A stretch of DNA of 8,034 nucleotides from an uncultured Oribacterium sp. (GCA_900772695.1 CAAGRO010000177.1:1-8034); one strand, 5' to 3'; shown: positions 1 through 5,573, numbered from the stretch's first letter. Program-made: numbers and translations. Notes: a model not told the origin generated them from the sequence alone.

Positions 1-633
1 AGCGCGATGTCGAGTATAGCGGCAGCGGTCCTTGTTCCCGCCGCCGCTCCACGGGAAGCCGAAGCTGTGCTCGTTTACCTCGAGGCACTTATGCATCGCC
101 TTCGCCGCCTCCGCAAGCGCGTGATAGTCGACGTCGAGGCCGGTGCGGCCGACGTGACCGAGGATGAAGACCTTCGGCTTCGACAGCGCCTGGATATACA
201 TGTCCGTCAGCGCGACGCGTGACGCATCGCCGATGAAGGACTTGCCATGCACACTCGCGATGACATAATCCATCTGTCGGGTCGTGTGCTCATAGAGCGT
301 GGTCGGCTCCTTATACGCATCGCCGACGATCGACGCGGTATTCGGGATGTTCTCGCCGAAGAGTGCGCCGTCCAGCCCCACGATGTCTACCTCGCAGCCC
401 GCGAGCAGCGTCACGCCCATCCATGTCCGTGGCCAGGTCGCCGGCGCATTCGCGAGGTACTGGTAGTTCTTCGCATTTTCGTAATCCGGCCAGAGCATCG
501 CCGAGAAGTGGTCGGTGGAGCCGAGCAGCTCGAGCCCGGTGTCTGCCGCCTCCTTCACATTCTCCGCAATCGTGGAAAATGCGTGCCGACTGTACAGTGT
601 ATGGGTATGGGTGTCACATTTGATATCGTACAT
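1..633 (-). CDS. PHP-domain metal-dependent phosphoesterase (YcdX-like), 3'-truncated by the window edge
   Basis: This is the first 211 codons of a PHP (polymerase and histidinol phosphatase) family hydrolase, a cytosolic enzyme that uses a metal cluster to cleave phosphoesters; the substrate of this subgroup is not known. Visible metal-ligand motifs are D7-T-H9-T-H11 at the N-terminus, H17, T40-D41-H42, G79-C80-E81, A126-S-V-H129, and L158-G-H160. L184-E-V-N187 begins the last conserved part before the sequence runs out. The final Asp-x-His motif expected near the C-terminus lies outside the window. The ATG at 631-633 is supported by AGAGAGG at 640-646, six bases upstream. The gene is divergent from the methyltransferase at 818, and their promoters seem to overlap. 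The last seven or so codons (1-21) read poorly and may be out of frame; see findings. The family call is firm, the substrate unknown. Confidence 0.88.
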   Translation of the reverse strand, partial: MYDIKCDTHTHTLYSRHAFSTIAENVKEAADTGLELLGSTDHFSAMLWPDYENAKNYQYLANAPATWPRTWMGVTLLAGCEVDIVGLDGALFGENIPNTASIVGDAYKEPTTLYEHTTRQMDYVIASVHGKSFIGDASRVALTDMYIQALSKPKVFILGHVGRTGLDVDYHALAEAAKAMHKCLEVNEHSFGFPWSGGGNKDRCRYTRHRA

Positions 634-761
634 AGTAAACCTCTCTGAAAGCGCCTCGGAATCGCCGGATCGCGCGCGGCCTACAGATGACGCGGGCGGG
701 TGCCGCAGGACCGCCGTCTGCATTGGCCTCGAAAAAGCGCGCAGAAACACTTCTAAATTGC

Positions 762-790
762 TTGCAATCATAACACAAGTGCGCTAAATT
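762..790 (+). promoter_or_regulatory. Candidate promoter of the rRNA methyltransferase gene
   Basis: TTGCAA (762-767) and TAAATT (785-790) are separated by 17 bases; each matches the sigma-A consensus at 4 of 6 positions. Start of transcription would be near 797, leaving a leader of about 20 bases that holds only the ribosome site. The nonamer CTAAATTGC occurs at 753-761 and again at 784-792, bracketing the promoter, and ATTGC-TT-GCAAT (757-768) is a small inverted repeat over the -35 box. Confidence 0.4.
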
Positions 791-795
791 GCAAA
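767..795 (-). promoter_or_regulatory. Candidate promoter of the PHP hydrolase gene
   Basis: On the minus strand, a -35 box TTTGCA (790-795) lies 17 bases from a -10 box TATGAT (767-772), matching the sigma-A consensus at 4 of 6 and 5 of 6 positions. Transcription would start near 760, giving a leader of about 127 bases that is very GC-rich. It overlaps the opposing methyltransferase promoter almost completely. Assigned by eye only. Confidence 0.45.
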
Positions 796-805
796 TCAGG
801 AAAAA

Positions 806-820
806 AGAGAGGTGACTATG
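806..820 (+). promoter_or_regulatory. Ribosome binding site that decides the methyltransferase start
   Basis: AGAGAGGTG precedes ATG at 818-820. An in-frame GTG at 812-814 lies inside this Shine-Dalgarno sequence and has no purine-rich site of its own at a workable distance, so the ATG at 818 is the better start and an annotation beginning at the GTG would be two residues too long. Confidence 0.7.
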
Positions 821-2044
821 GGAACATCATTGGTTTCAGATGGAAAAGTGATTCTGCGTAAGGGCGAGGGCCGCACGATCAAGGCGGGCGGTGCCTGGGT
901 TTTCGACAATGAAATCGACCAGTACGCAGGTGACTACGCGAACGGGGATATCGTCCGCGTGGAGGATTTCGACGGCTTCTTCATGGGCTATGGCTTCATC
1001 AACCACAACTCGAAGATCCGCGTGCGGATGCTGAGCCGCTGGCGGAAGGAGCCGATCGACGCAGCGTTTCTACGGGATCGCGTGAAGGCGGCGTGGGAAT
1101 ACCGGAAGACCGTCATGGGCGCGGACACGGATGCCTGCCGTGTAATCTTCGGCGAGGCGGACGGACTCCCGGGACTTACGGTCGATAAATATGAGGATGT
1201 GCTGGTGGTGGAGTCGCTCGCGCTCGGCATGGATCGTCTGAAGCCGATGATTCTCGAGGATCTCGTGGAGATTCTTCGGGAGGACGGCATCCATATCCGC
1301 GGCATCTACGAGCGGAGCGACGCGCCGGTTCGGAAAAAGGAAGGCATGGACGTGTATAAGGGCTTCATCGGTCCGGAGTTTGACACGAATGTCGAGATCA
1401 CCGAGAATGGCGTCAAGTATATGGTCGATGTCGTGAATGGACAGAAGACCGGTTTTTTCCTTGACCAGAAGTATAATCGACGGGCGATGCAGCGGATCTG
1501 TAAGGGGAAGCGCGTCCTCGACTGCTTCACGCATATGGGCACCTTCGCGCTGAACGCCGGCATCGCGGGTGCGACGGAGGTCGAGGGCCTCGATATCTCG
1601 GAGCTCGCAATCCAGCAGGCGACGGCGAACGCGAAGCGAAACCATCTCGAGGAGACCGTGCATTTCCGTGTGGCGGATGTGCTCGACGAGCTCCCGAAGC
1701 TGAACGCGCGTGGCGAGAAGTATGACGTCGTCATCCTCGATCCGCCGGCGTTTACGAAGTCCCGCGAGGCGACGAAGGCCGCGGTCCGCGGTTACCGCGA
1801 GATCAACATGCAGGGGCTGAAGCTCGTGAAGGACGGCGGTTACTTCGCCACCTGCAGCTGCAGCCACTTCATGACGCCAGAGCTCTTCACGAAGACCATC
1901 GCCGAGGCGGCCCGCTCCGTGCACCGTCGTCTCCGCCAGATCGAGTACCGCACCCAGGCCTGCGATCACCCGATCCTCTGGTCCGGTGACGAAAACTCCT
2001 ACTATCTCAAGTTTTACATCTTCCAGGTATGTGACGAGAAGTAA
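818..2044 (+). CDS. Class I SAM-dependent rRNA methyltransferase, RlmI/YwbD type, with N-terminal PUA domain
   Basis: A 408-residue protein of the COG1092 family. E. coli RlmI makes 5-methylcytosine at position 1962 of 23S rRNA, and Firmicutes carry the YwbD relatives. Residues about 1-75 form the PUA RNA-binding domain, a middle alpha/beta domain follows, and the catalytic Rossmann fold starts around residue 210. Visible motifs are D235-C-F-T-H-M-G-T-F-A-L-N (SAM-binding motif I), the acidic loop G-L-D-I-S just after it, D308-P-P-A-F (motif IV), and T345-C346-S-C348-S, which carries the candidate catalytic cysteine. Length and domain order are normal for the family, with no break. It is a single gene, divergent from the PHP hydrolase and followed by a palindrome-rich spacer. 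Methylation of 23S rRNA is inferred from the family; the exact target base is not shown by the sequence. Confidence 0.92.
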   Translation: MGTSLVSDGKVILRKGEGRTIKAGGAWVFDNEIDQYAGDYANGDIVRVEDFDGFFMGYGFINHNSKIRVRMLSRWRKEPIDAAFLRDRVKAAWEYRKTVMGADTDACRVIFGEADGLPGLTVDKYEDVLVVESLALGMDRLKPMILEDLVEILREDGIHIRGIYERSDAPVRKKEGMDVYKGFIGPEFDTNVEITENGVKYMVDVVNGQKTGFFLDQKYNRRAMQRICKGKRVLDCFTHMGTFALNAGIAGATEVEGLDISELAIQQATANAKRNHLEETVHFRVADVLDELPKLNARGEKYDVVILDPPAFTKSREATKAAVRGYREINMQGLKLVKDGGYFATCSCSHFMTPELFTKTIAEAARSVHRRLRQIEYRTQACDHPILWSGDENSYYLKFYIFQVCDEK

Positions 2045-2059
2045 AAAAGGAAGGCAGTG

Positions 2060-2084
2060 AGTTGACTACAAAATGTAGTCAACT
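2060..2084. repeat. Perfect inverted repeat, 11-base arms around AAA
   Basis: Arms AGTTGACTACA (2060-2070) and TGTAGTCAACT (2074-2084) are exact complements with a 3-base centre. No T-run follows on either strand, so it does not look like a terminator. The core GTTGACTACA differs at only two positions from the GTCGACTATA half-sites further downstream, which suggests a DNA site recognised by the same protein. Confidence 0.75.
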
Positions 2085-2092
2085 GAAAATGG

Positions 2093-2108
2093 TTTCCGCA
2101 GACGGAAA
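2093..2108. repeat. Small hairpin TTTCCG / CGGAAA
   Basis: TTTCCG (2093-2098) and CGGAAA (2103-2108) flank a four-base loop CAGA. It is the second of a series of palindromes in this spacer. There is no following T-run. Confidence 0.55.
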
Positions 2109-2113
2109 ATGAT

Positions 2114-2129
2114 GCAACACCGATGTTGC
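2114..2129. repeat. Small hairpin GCAACA / TGTTGC
   Basis: GCAACA (2114-2119) and TGTTGC (2124-2129) flank the four-base loop CCGA. It is the third palindrome in the series and is followed by GGAATC, not by a T-run. Confidence 0.55.
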
Positions 2130-2140
2130 GGGAATCAGGA

Positions 2141-2160
2141 TCGTCGAGTATAGTCGACGA
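2141..2160. repeat. 20-base near-palindrome centred on TATA (GTCGA-N-TATA-N-TCGAC)
   Basis: The 16-base core at 2143-2158 reads GTCGAGTATAGTCGAC. It is self-complementary except for one opposed pair of positions beside the central TATA, and the palindrome extends two bases each way. The same core recurs at 2176-2191 with one change and inverted at 2209-2224. Confidence 0.8.
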
Positions 2161-2173
2161 AAATAATATAAAG

Positions 2174-2237
2174 TTGTCGGGTATAGTCGACGGAATCCAC
2201 GCGAAGCCGTCGACTATACTCGACAGTTTTTCTTTTT
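2174..2237 (+). terminator. Long hairpin plus T-run, built from two inverted copies of the 16-base palindrome
   Basis: Arms at 2174-2193 and 2207-2226 pair over 20 positions (two of them G-U wobbles) around a 13-base loop and are followed by five T, one C and five T at 2227-2237. As RNA this is a convincing intrinsic terminator for transcripts coming from the methyltransferase, whose stop codon is about 130 bases upstream. The same arms are copies of the GTCGAGTATAGTCGAC element (2176-2191, and inverted at 2209-2224), so the structure may equally be a pair of DNA-binding sites. The downstream arm contains the -35 box of the ATPase promoter. Confidence 0.6.
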
Positions 2238-2248
2238 GATAGTAAAAT
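2220..2248 (+). promoter_or_regulatory. Candidate promoter of the DUF4143 ATPase gene
   Basis: TCGACA (2220-2225) and TAAAAT (2243-2248) are separated by exactly 17 bases, each matching the sigma-A consensus at 5 of 6 positions. The -35 box lies inside the third copy of the palindromic element (2209-2224), so a protein bound there would compete with RNA polymerase. Start of transcription would be near 2255, just upstream of the ribosome site AAGGAGGG (2259-2266). Confidence 0.6.
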
Positions 2249-2271
2249 GAAGACAGGGAAGGAGGGCAGAG

Positions 2272-3552
2272 ATGAATCATCTGATTTTAAAAACGGTCAT
2301 CAACGATATGCATGAAGTGATAAAGGAAGCGGACATCGTCGATCGAGAGTATGTCTTTGAAAAGAATGCCAACTATGTACTGATCGGCATCCGACGTGCA
2401 GGCAAGTCAACATTGCTTTATAAAATCGTGCGGGATCTGATCGCAGAAGGCGTGGACTGGAACCGGATCATCTATGTGAACTTCGAGGATGAGCGTCTTA
2501 CCGAATTTTCGCTGGAGGATTTTAACGATCTGGTCGCAACCGCAGGAGAACTGACGAGTGAGAAGCCTTACTTTTTCCTCGATGAGGTGCAGAACATTCC
2601 GGGCTGGGAACGCTTCGCCCGTCGTATGGCGGATGCCCGGGAGTTTGTCTATATCACCGGCAGCAACGCAGAGATGCTCAGCCATGAGATGGAATCCAGA
2701 CTCGGCGGACGGTACATGACCATGCACGTGTATCCATATAACTTCCGTGAGTATCTGACGGCTTCAAAGCTCGATTATTCGGAATCGGCGTATCTGACGA
2801 CGAAGCTGAACGGACGGATTCGAAGCGCAGCACAGTCTTATCTCACGGGTGGAGGATTCCCGGAATCCCTGATGTTTGTCAACCGGCGAAGCTATGTGGA
2901 GAATATCTATCAGAAAATACTGTATGGTGATATTCTCGCCCGGAATGCGATTCGGAATCCAGAGTCACTTCGACTGATGATGAAGAAAATCGCAGAAACC
3001 GTCACGAGCGAGCTGTCGATCTCAAAGCTGAGCGGGACGATTCAGGCGGCAGGCGTAAAGCTCTCGAAGGATACCGCCGCAGAATATGTAAATTATGCAG
3101 AAAATGCGTATCTGATTTTCAGAATCACAAATTTCGTTGCCAAGTTCGCAGAGCGTGAAAGTGTGCCGAAATACTACTTCTCAGACAACGGGCTCCTGAA
3201 TCTGTTTCTGATCAATAAAAACAGCTACCTGCTCGAAAATATCGTGGGGATCAAGCTGCACCAGCAGTTTTCCGACCGCCTGTTTTACTTTAAATCTCCG
3301 AAGACCGGCATCGATATCGACTTCTATACACCGGATAACCACACGGCCATTCAGGTCGCCTGGAGCATCGAAGAGGAAGCCGCACGGAAGCGAGCGGTCG
3401 ATAATCTCGTAAAGCTGTCCCGTTCATTTGAGGAAGCCGAGCGCTTCATCATCGTCACCCTCGAGGAAGAAGAGACGATCGAGATCGCACAGACGACGAT
3501 CGAAGTCATCCCGCTGTATAAATATCTTACAATGCGCGACTGCTCATATTAA
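2272..3552 (+). CDS. AAA ATPase with C-terminal DUF4143 domain
   Basis: A 426-residue protein of the AAA_14/DUF4143 group, which is widespread and often multicopy in gut anaerobes and archaea; its role is not established. The N-terminal ATPase carries the Walker A loop G39-I-R-R-A-G-K45-S-T, Walker B F102-L-D104-E105, and a sensor-like strand ending T129-G-S-N132. A winged-helix-like segment (about 244-282) leads into a C-terminal domain resembling a PD-(D/E)xK fold, with E322, D350 (in I-D-F-Y) and Q361-V-A-W. The usual catalytic lysine is not seen, so nuclease activity is doubtful. ATG at 2272 follows AAGGAGGG. Base composition is lower in GC than the neighbours: 24 of 60 bases at 2281-2340 against 36 of 60 at 1801-1860. 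It has its own promoter and terminator and a palindrome array upstream, consistent with an acquired single-gene unit. Confidence 0.9.
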   Translation: MNHLILKTVINDMHEVIKEADIVDREYVFEKNANYVLIGIRRAGKSTLLYKIVRDLIAEGVDWNRIIYVNFEDERLTEFSLEDFNDLVATAGELTSEKPYFFLDEVQNIPGWERFARRMADAREFVYITGSNAEMLSHEMESRLGGRYMTMHVYPYNFREYLTASKLDYSESAYLTTKLNGRIRSAAQSYLTGGGFPESLMFVNRRSYVENIYQKILYGDILARNAIRNPESLRLMMKKIAETVTSELSISKLSGTIQAAGVKLSKDTAAEYVNYAENAYLIFRITNFVAKFAERESVPKYYFSDNGLLNLFLINKNSYLLENIVGIKLHQQFSDRLFYFKSPKTGIDIDFYTPDNHTAIQVAWSIEEEAARKRAVDNLVKLSRSFEEAERFIIVTLEEEETIEIAQTTIEVIPLYKYLTMRDCSY

Positions 3553-3590
3553 ACGAGGAGTCTCCTGAATCAGGATGTTCCTCGTTTTTT
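3551..3590 (+). terminator. Intrinsic terminator of the ATPase gene
   Basis: AAACGAGGA (3551-3559) pairs with TCCTCGTTT (3579-3587), with an inner hairpin TCCTG-AAT-CAGGA (3563-3575), and the outer stem runs into six T at 3585-3590. The stem begins inside the stop codon of the ATPase, so termination is immediate. Confidence 0.85.
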
Positions 3591-3604
3591 ATTGCTGTTC
3601 AGAT

Positions 3605-3622
3605 TTGCATACGAGTATGCAA
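3605..3622. repeat. 18-base palindrome TTGCATAC-GA-GTATGCAA
   Basis: Perfect 8-base arms around a 2-base centre, lying between two terminators. The loop is too tight for a good RNA hairpin and no T-run follows on the plus strand, so it looks more like a DNA site than a terminator. Confidence 0.6.
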
Positions 3623-3658
3623 TAAAAAAGGAGTACCCGAGGCTCGGGATGCTCCTTT
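3621..3658 (-). terminator. Intrinsic terminator of rpiB
   Basis: On the minus strand, AAAAGGAG at the 5' side pairs with CTCCTTTT, enclosing a second perfect stem CCCGAG / CTCGGG (3636-3641 and 3643-3648). It runs into a T-rich tail, the A-run at 3624-3629 on the plus strand. The tail lies on the rpiB side; the plus strand also has TTTTC, so it could back up the ATPase terminator. Confidence 0.75.
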
Positions 3659-3716
3659 TCTTATCTCTTCTGTTTTCACCAGGATGCCTCGATCGCATCC
3701 CCGCTCGGTGCGATGC

Positions 3717-4184
3717 TTACGCCTCGTCGGCCACCTTCAGCTTCTGGGTCGCTTCGATCTCCATGATCTCGTCGACACGTCTCTGGTGACGGCCGCCCTC
3801 GAAGGTCGCGCTGGTCCATGCGTCCACGATCTGCTTCGCGGTCTCGATGCCGATCACACGTGCACCGAAGCAGATGACGTTCGAGTTATTATGACGCCTG
3901 CTCATCTCTGCGGAGTACGGCTCGCTGCAGCAGCACGCACGGATGCCCTCAACCTTATTGCATGCGAGACTGATGCCGACGCCGGTACCACAGATGGCGA
4001 TACCTCCATCCGCTTCACCGGAAGCGACCATCTTACCGACACGGTAGCCGGAAATCGGATAGTCGAAGCTCTCCGGAGAATTCGTGCCGACATCGATCAC
4101 CTCGATGCCCTTTCCCTCGAGATACTCCTTGATCTCGTTCTTCATCTCAATCGCTGCATGATCGTTGCCAATGACTAATTTCAT
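3717..4184 (-). CDS. rpiB: Ribose-5-phosphate isomerase B
   Basis: A 155-residue cytosolic enzyme of the RpiB/LacA/LacB family that interconverts ribose 5-phosphate and ribulose 5-phosphate in the non-oxidative pentose phosphate pathway. Visible signatures are G6-N-D8-H9-A-A (phosphate and ring opening), the active-site loop C65-G-T-G-V-G-I-S with the catalytic cysteine at the family position, and R97-H98-N-N-S-N-V with the second catalytic residue. The C-terminal F-E-G-G-R-H-Q-R-R-V phosphate-binding segment is also present. Length is normal. The cysteine base C65 argues for RpiB and against a galactose-6-phosphate isomerase subunit, and no lac genes are nearby. The ATG at 4182-4184 follows GAGGAGAAGGA (4188-4198). 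A run of three cysteines at residues 84-86 is unusual but lies outside the catalytic motifs. It is transcribed alone, divergent from the small gene at 4469. Confidence 0.95.
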   Translation of the reverse strand: MKLVIGNDHAAIEMKNEIKEYLEGKGIEVIDVGTNSPESFDYPISGYRVGKMVASGEADGGIAICGTGVGISLACNKVEGIRACCCSEPYSAEMSRRHNNSNVICFGARVIGIETAKQIVDAWTSATFEGGRHQRRVDEIMEIEATQKLKVADEA

Positions 4185-4264
4185 GATTCCTTCTCCTCGT
4201 CCATTCGCTGCATACGCCTCGCGTTTTGTTAATAATTAAACAAACTTGTGTCTGTACCACCTGC

Positions 4265-4294
4265 AGTATAGCATAGTTTTTACATGAACGTGAA
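4265..4294 (-). promoter_or_regulatory. Candidate promoter of rpiB
   Basis: On the minus strand TTCACG (4289-4294) and TATACT (4265-4270) are separated by 18 bases, matching the sigma-A consensus at 4 of 6 and 5 of 6 positions. The leader would be about 75 bases and passes through an AT-rich stretch, 4227-4246. Confidence 0.5.
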
Positions 4295-4359
4295 TCTGCT
4301 TTGTCATATGAATCAGAAAAACGCCACAAAGCAAACTATAAATGTACACAAAAATTTAC

Positions 4360-4388
4360 TTGTATATTTGTGTAATGTGCTATATCAT
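4360..4388 (+). promoter_or_regulatory. Candidate promoter of the HPr-like small gene
   Basis: TTGTAT (4360-4365) and TATCAT (4383-4388) are separated by 17 bases, matching the sigma-A consensus at 4 of 6 and 5 of 6 positions, in a strongly AT-rich background. Transcription would start near 4395, leaving a leader of roughly 75 bases before the ATG at 4469. Confidence 0.5.
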
Positions 4389-4468
4389 CATCGCGTGAAC
4401 AGGATTAGTAAACATGATATGAGAAAGTGTTGTTAAGCACGAACGATAACACACAAAGGAGGTTTGTT

Positions 4469-4711
4469 ATGAAGCTTGTAAATGTCAATAATGTAGAAGG
4501 TCTCTTCGAGGTGCTCGATAAGTGCCAGGGTGCTGTCTACCTCGTATCCAAGGAAGGCGATCGCATCAACCTGAAGTCAAAGCTTTCCCAGATGCTCTTC
4601 ACGGCAAATCTTTTCACGAAGGCAACCATCAGCGAGCTCGAGCTCATCGTGGCGGAGCCGGAGGATATGAAGCGCGTCGTGGATTTCATGATGGGCAGCG
4701 CGAATATCTGA
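4469..4711 (+). CDS. 80-residue conserved-looking small protein, probably a divergent HPr-fold protein without the active-site histidine
   Basis: I do not recognise this as a named gene. Translation from the ATG at 4469 is strongly supported by AAAGGAGG at 4455-4462; an in-frame upstream start at 4427 has no ribosome site. By eye, the order of elements is strand (2-8), helix (10-19), strand (22-27), strand (31-36), helix (37-46), strand (56-62), helix (64-75), the order of the HPr phosphocarrier fold. R32-I-N-L-K-S37 lines up with the V-N-L-K-S46 segment of HPr, where HPr kinase phosphorylates serine. The G-[IL]-H-A-R-P-A segment with His15 is absent, so it could not pass phosphate in the sugar PTS. 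That pattern recalls Bacillus Crh, a regulatory HPr relative that keeps Ser46 and lacks His15. The gene has its own promoter and a strong terminator. Gene status is firm; the fold assignment is inference. Confidence 0.85.
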   Translation: MKLVNVNNVEGLFEVLDKCQGAVYLVSKEGDRINLKSKLSQMLFTANLFTKATISELELIVAEPEDMKRVVDFMMGSANI

Positions 4712-4724
4712 TCTATATAATCTT

Positions 4725-4759
4725 AGAGCCCGTGGAGCATACGCTCCACGGGCTCTTTT
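4725..4759 (+). terminator. Intrinsic terminator of the HPr-like gene
   Basis: AGAGCCCGTGGAGC (4725-4738) pairs perfectly with GCTCCACGGGCTCT (4743-4756) around the loop ATAC and runs into TTTT. It begins 14 bases after the TGA stop. It lies between convergent genes and could also stop transcripts of the HAD phosphatase from the other side, although the T-run on that strand is poor. Confidence 0.9.
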
Positions 4760-4763
4760 CCTG

Positions 4764-5573
4764 TTATCCGTTCTTCTGCACTGCGAGGGCCGGGATATCG
4801 CCGACACCGTTCAGCACGATGCTCGGGCGGTAGGCGTAGGTATCCAGCGTTTCACGGGTGGAGACACCGGACAGAACAAGCACGGTCGACATGCCGCTCT
4901 CCATGCCGGAGATTACGTCGGTGTCCATGCGGTCGCCGATCATCACGGCTTCTGCGGAGTGACAGCCGAGCAGGCGGAGGCCGGTGCGCATCATGAGCGG
5001 GTTCGGCTTGCCGCAGAAGTAGGCCTTCTTGCCGGTCGCCATCTCGATCGGTGCGACGAGGGCGCCACAGGCTGGGGCGATGCCGTTCTCGATCGGTCCG
5101 GAAACATCGGAGTTTGCGCCGATCAGCTTCGCACCATTCATCACGAGGTTCGTCGCCTTCGTCAGTGTGTCGAGGGAGTAGGCGCGTCCCTCTCCCACCA
5201 CCACATAATCCGGGTTGACATCATTCATCGTGACCCCAGCATCATAGAGCGCGTTCAGGAGGCCCGCCTCGCCGATCGCGAAGACAGAGCAGCCTGGTGC
5301 CTGCTGCCGGAGAAATGCTGCCGTCGCCAGTGCACTCGTATAGAAGTGCTCCTCCGGTACATCGAGGCCCATCCGCGCCAGCTTCTGGTTGAGCTCCCGC
5401 GGCGTGTAGCCACTGTTATTCGTCAGAAAAAGATATTCCTTATTTTCATCCTGCATCCACTGGATGAACTCACGCACCCCCGGAAGAATCTGATTTCCGT
5501 GGTAGATGACACCATCCATATCGCAGATAAAACCCTTGATCGCATTAAAATCGATATTTGAAAACTGTTCCAT
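4764..5573 (-). CDS. HAD-IIA family sugar-phosphatase (NagD/AraL-like)
   Basis: A 269-residue haloacid dehalogenase superfamily phosphatase of subclass IIA. Numbering from the ATG at 5573, motif I is D18-M-D20-G-V (nucleophile and acid/base aspartates), motif II is L50-T51-N-N-S54, motif III is the lysine of C-G-K189-P-N-P, and motif IV is G213-D214-R-M-D-T-D219. A C2-type cap lies between motifs II and III, around residues 75-180. Relatives such as NagD, AraL and p-nitrophenylphosphatase hydrolyse sugar phosphates and nucleoside monophosphates; the substrate here cannot be read from sequence. All catalytic residues are present, so it should be active. The gene faces the HPr-like gene convergently. 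It lies about 370 bases downstream of uraA, from which it is separated by a terminator. Confidence 0.92.
   Translation of the reverse strand: MEQFSNIDFNAIKGFICDMDGVIYHGNQILPGVREFIQWMQDENKEYLFLTNNSGYTPRELNQKLARMGLDVPEEHFYTSALATAAFLRQQAPGCSVFAIGEAGLLNALYDAGVTMNDVNPDYVVVGEGRAYSLDTLTKATNLVMNGAKLIGANSDVSGPIENGIAPACGALVAPIEMATGKKAYFCGKPNPLMMRTGLRLLGCHSAEAVMIGDRMDTDVISGMESGMSTVLVLSGVSTRETLDTYAYRPSIVLNGVGDIPALAVQKNG

Noticed and set aside
9..19. GTCGAGTATAG, identical to 11 bases of the palindromic element at 2143-2153
   Set aside because: It lies in coding sequence of the PHP hydrolase, lacks the other half-site and has no partner nearby; chance identity or coding constraint is enough.
1070..1969. 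Open frame of 299 codons on the minus strand
   Set aside because: It is the antisense shadow of the rRNA methyltransferase, which has full family motifs; the antisense product is low in recognisable protein features and has no ribosome site.
2060..2226. CRISPR-like array
   Set aside because: Repeats are short, unequal, in both orientations and without regular spacers; no cas genes are in the window.
2272..3552. Toxin-antitoxin or phage defence system centred on the ATPase
   Set aside because: No partner gene, methylase, reverse transcriptase or other defence component is adjacent; the ATPase stands alone between its own promoter and terminator.
3592..3789. Open frame crossing the rpiB terminator
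   Set aside because: It runs through a terminator and into the antisense of rpiB; no ribosome site and no family resemblance.
4427..4468. Upstream in-frame start that would add 14 residues to the HPr-like protein
   Set aside because: The ATG at 4469 has a near-perfect AAAGGAGG at correct spacing, and the extra residues would be translated from the ribosome site and leader.
4959..5561. Open frame of 200 codons on the plus strand
   Set aside because: It is antisense to the HAD phosphatase, with no ribosome site and no recognisable domain.
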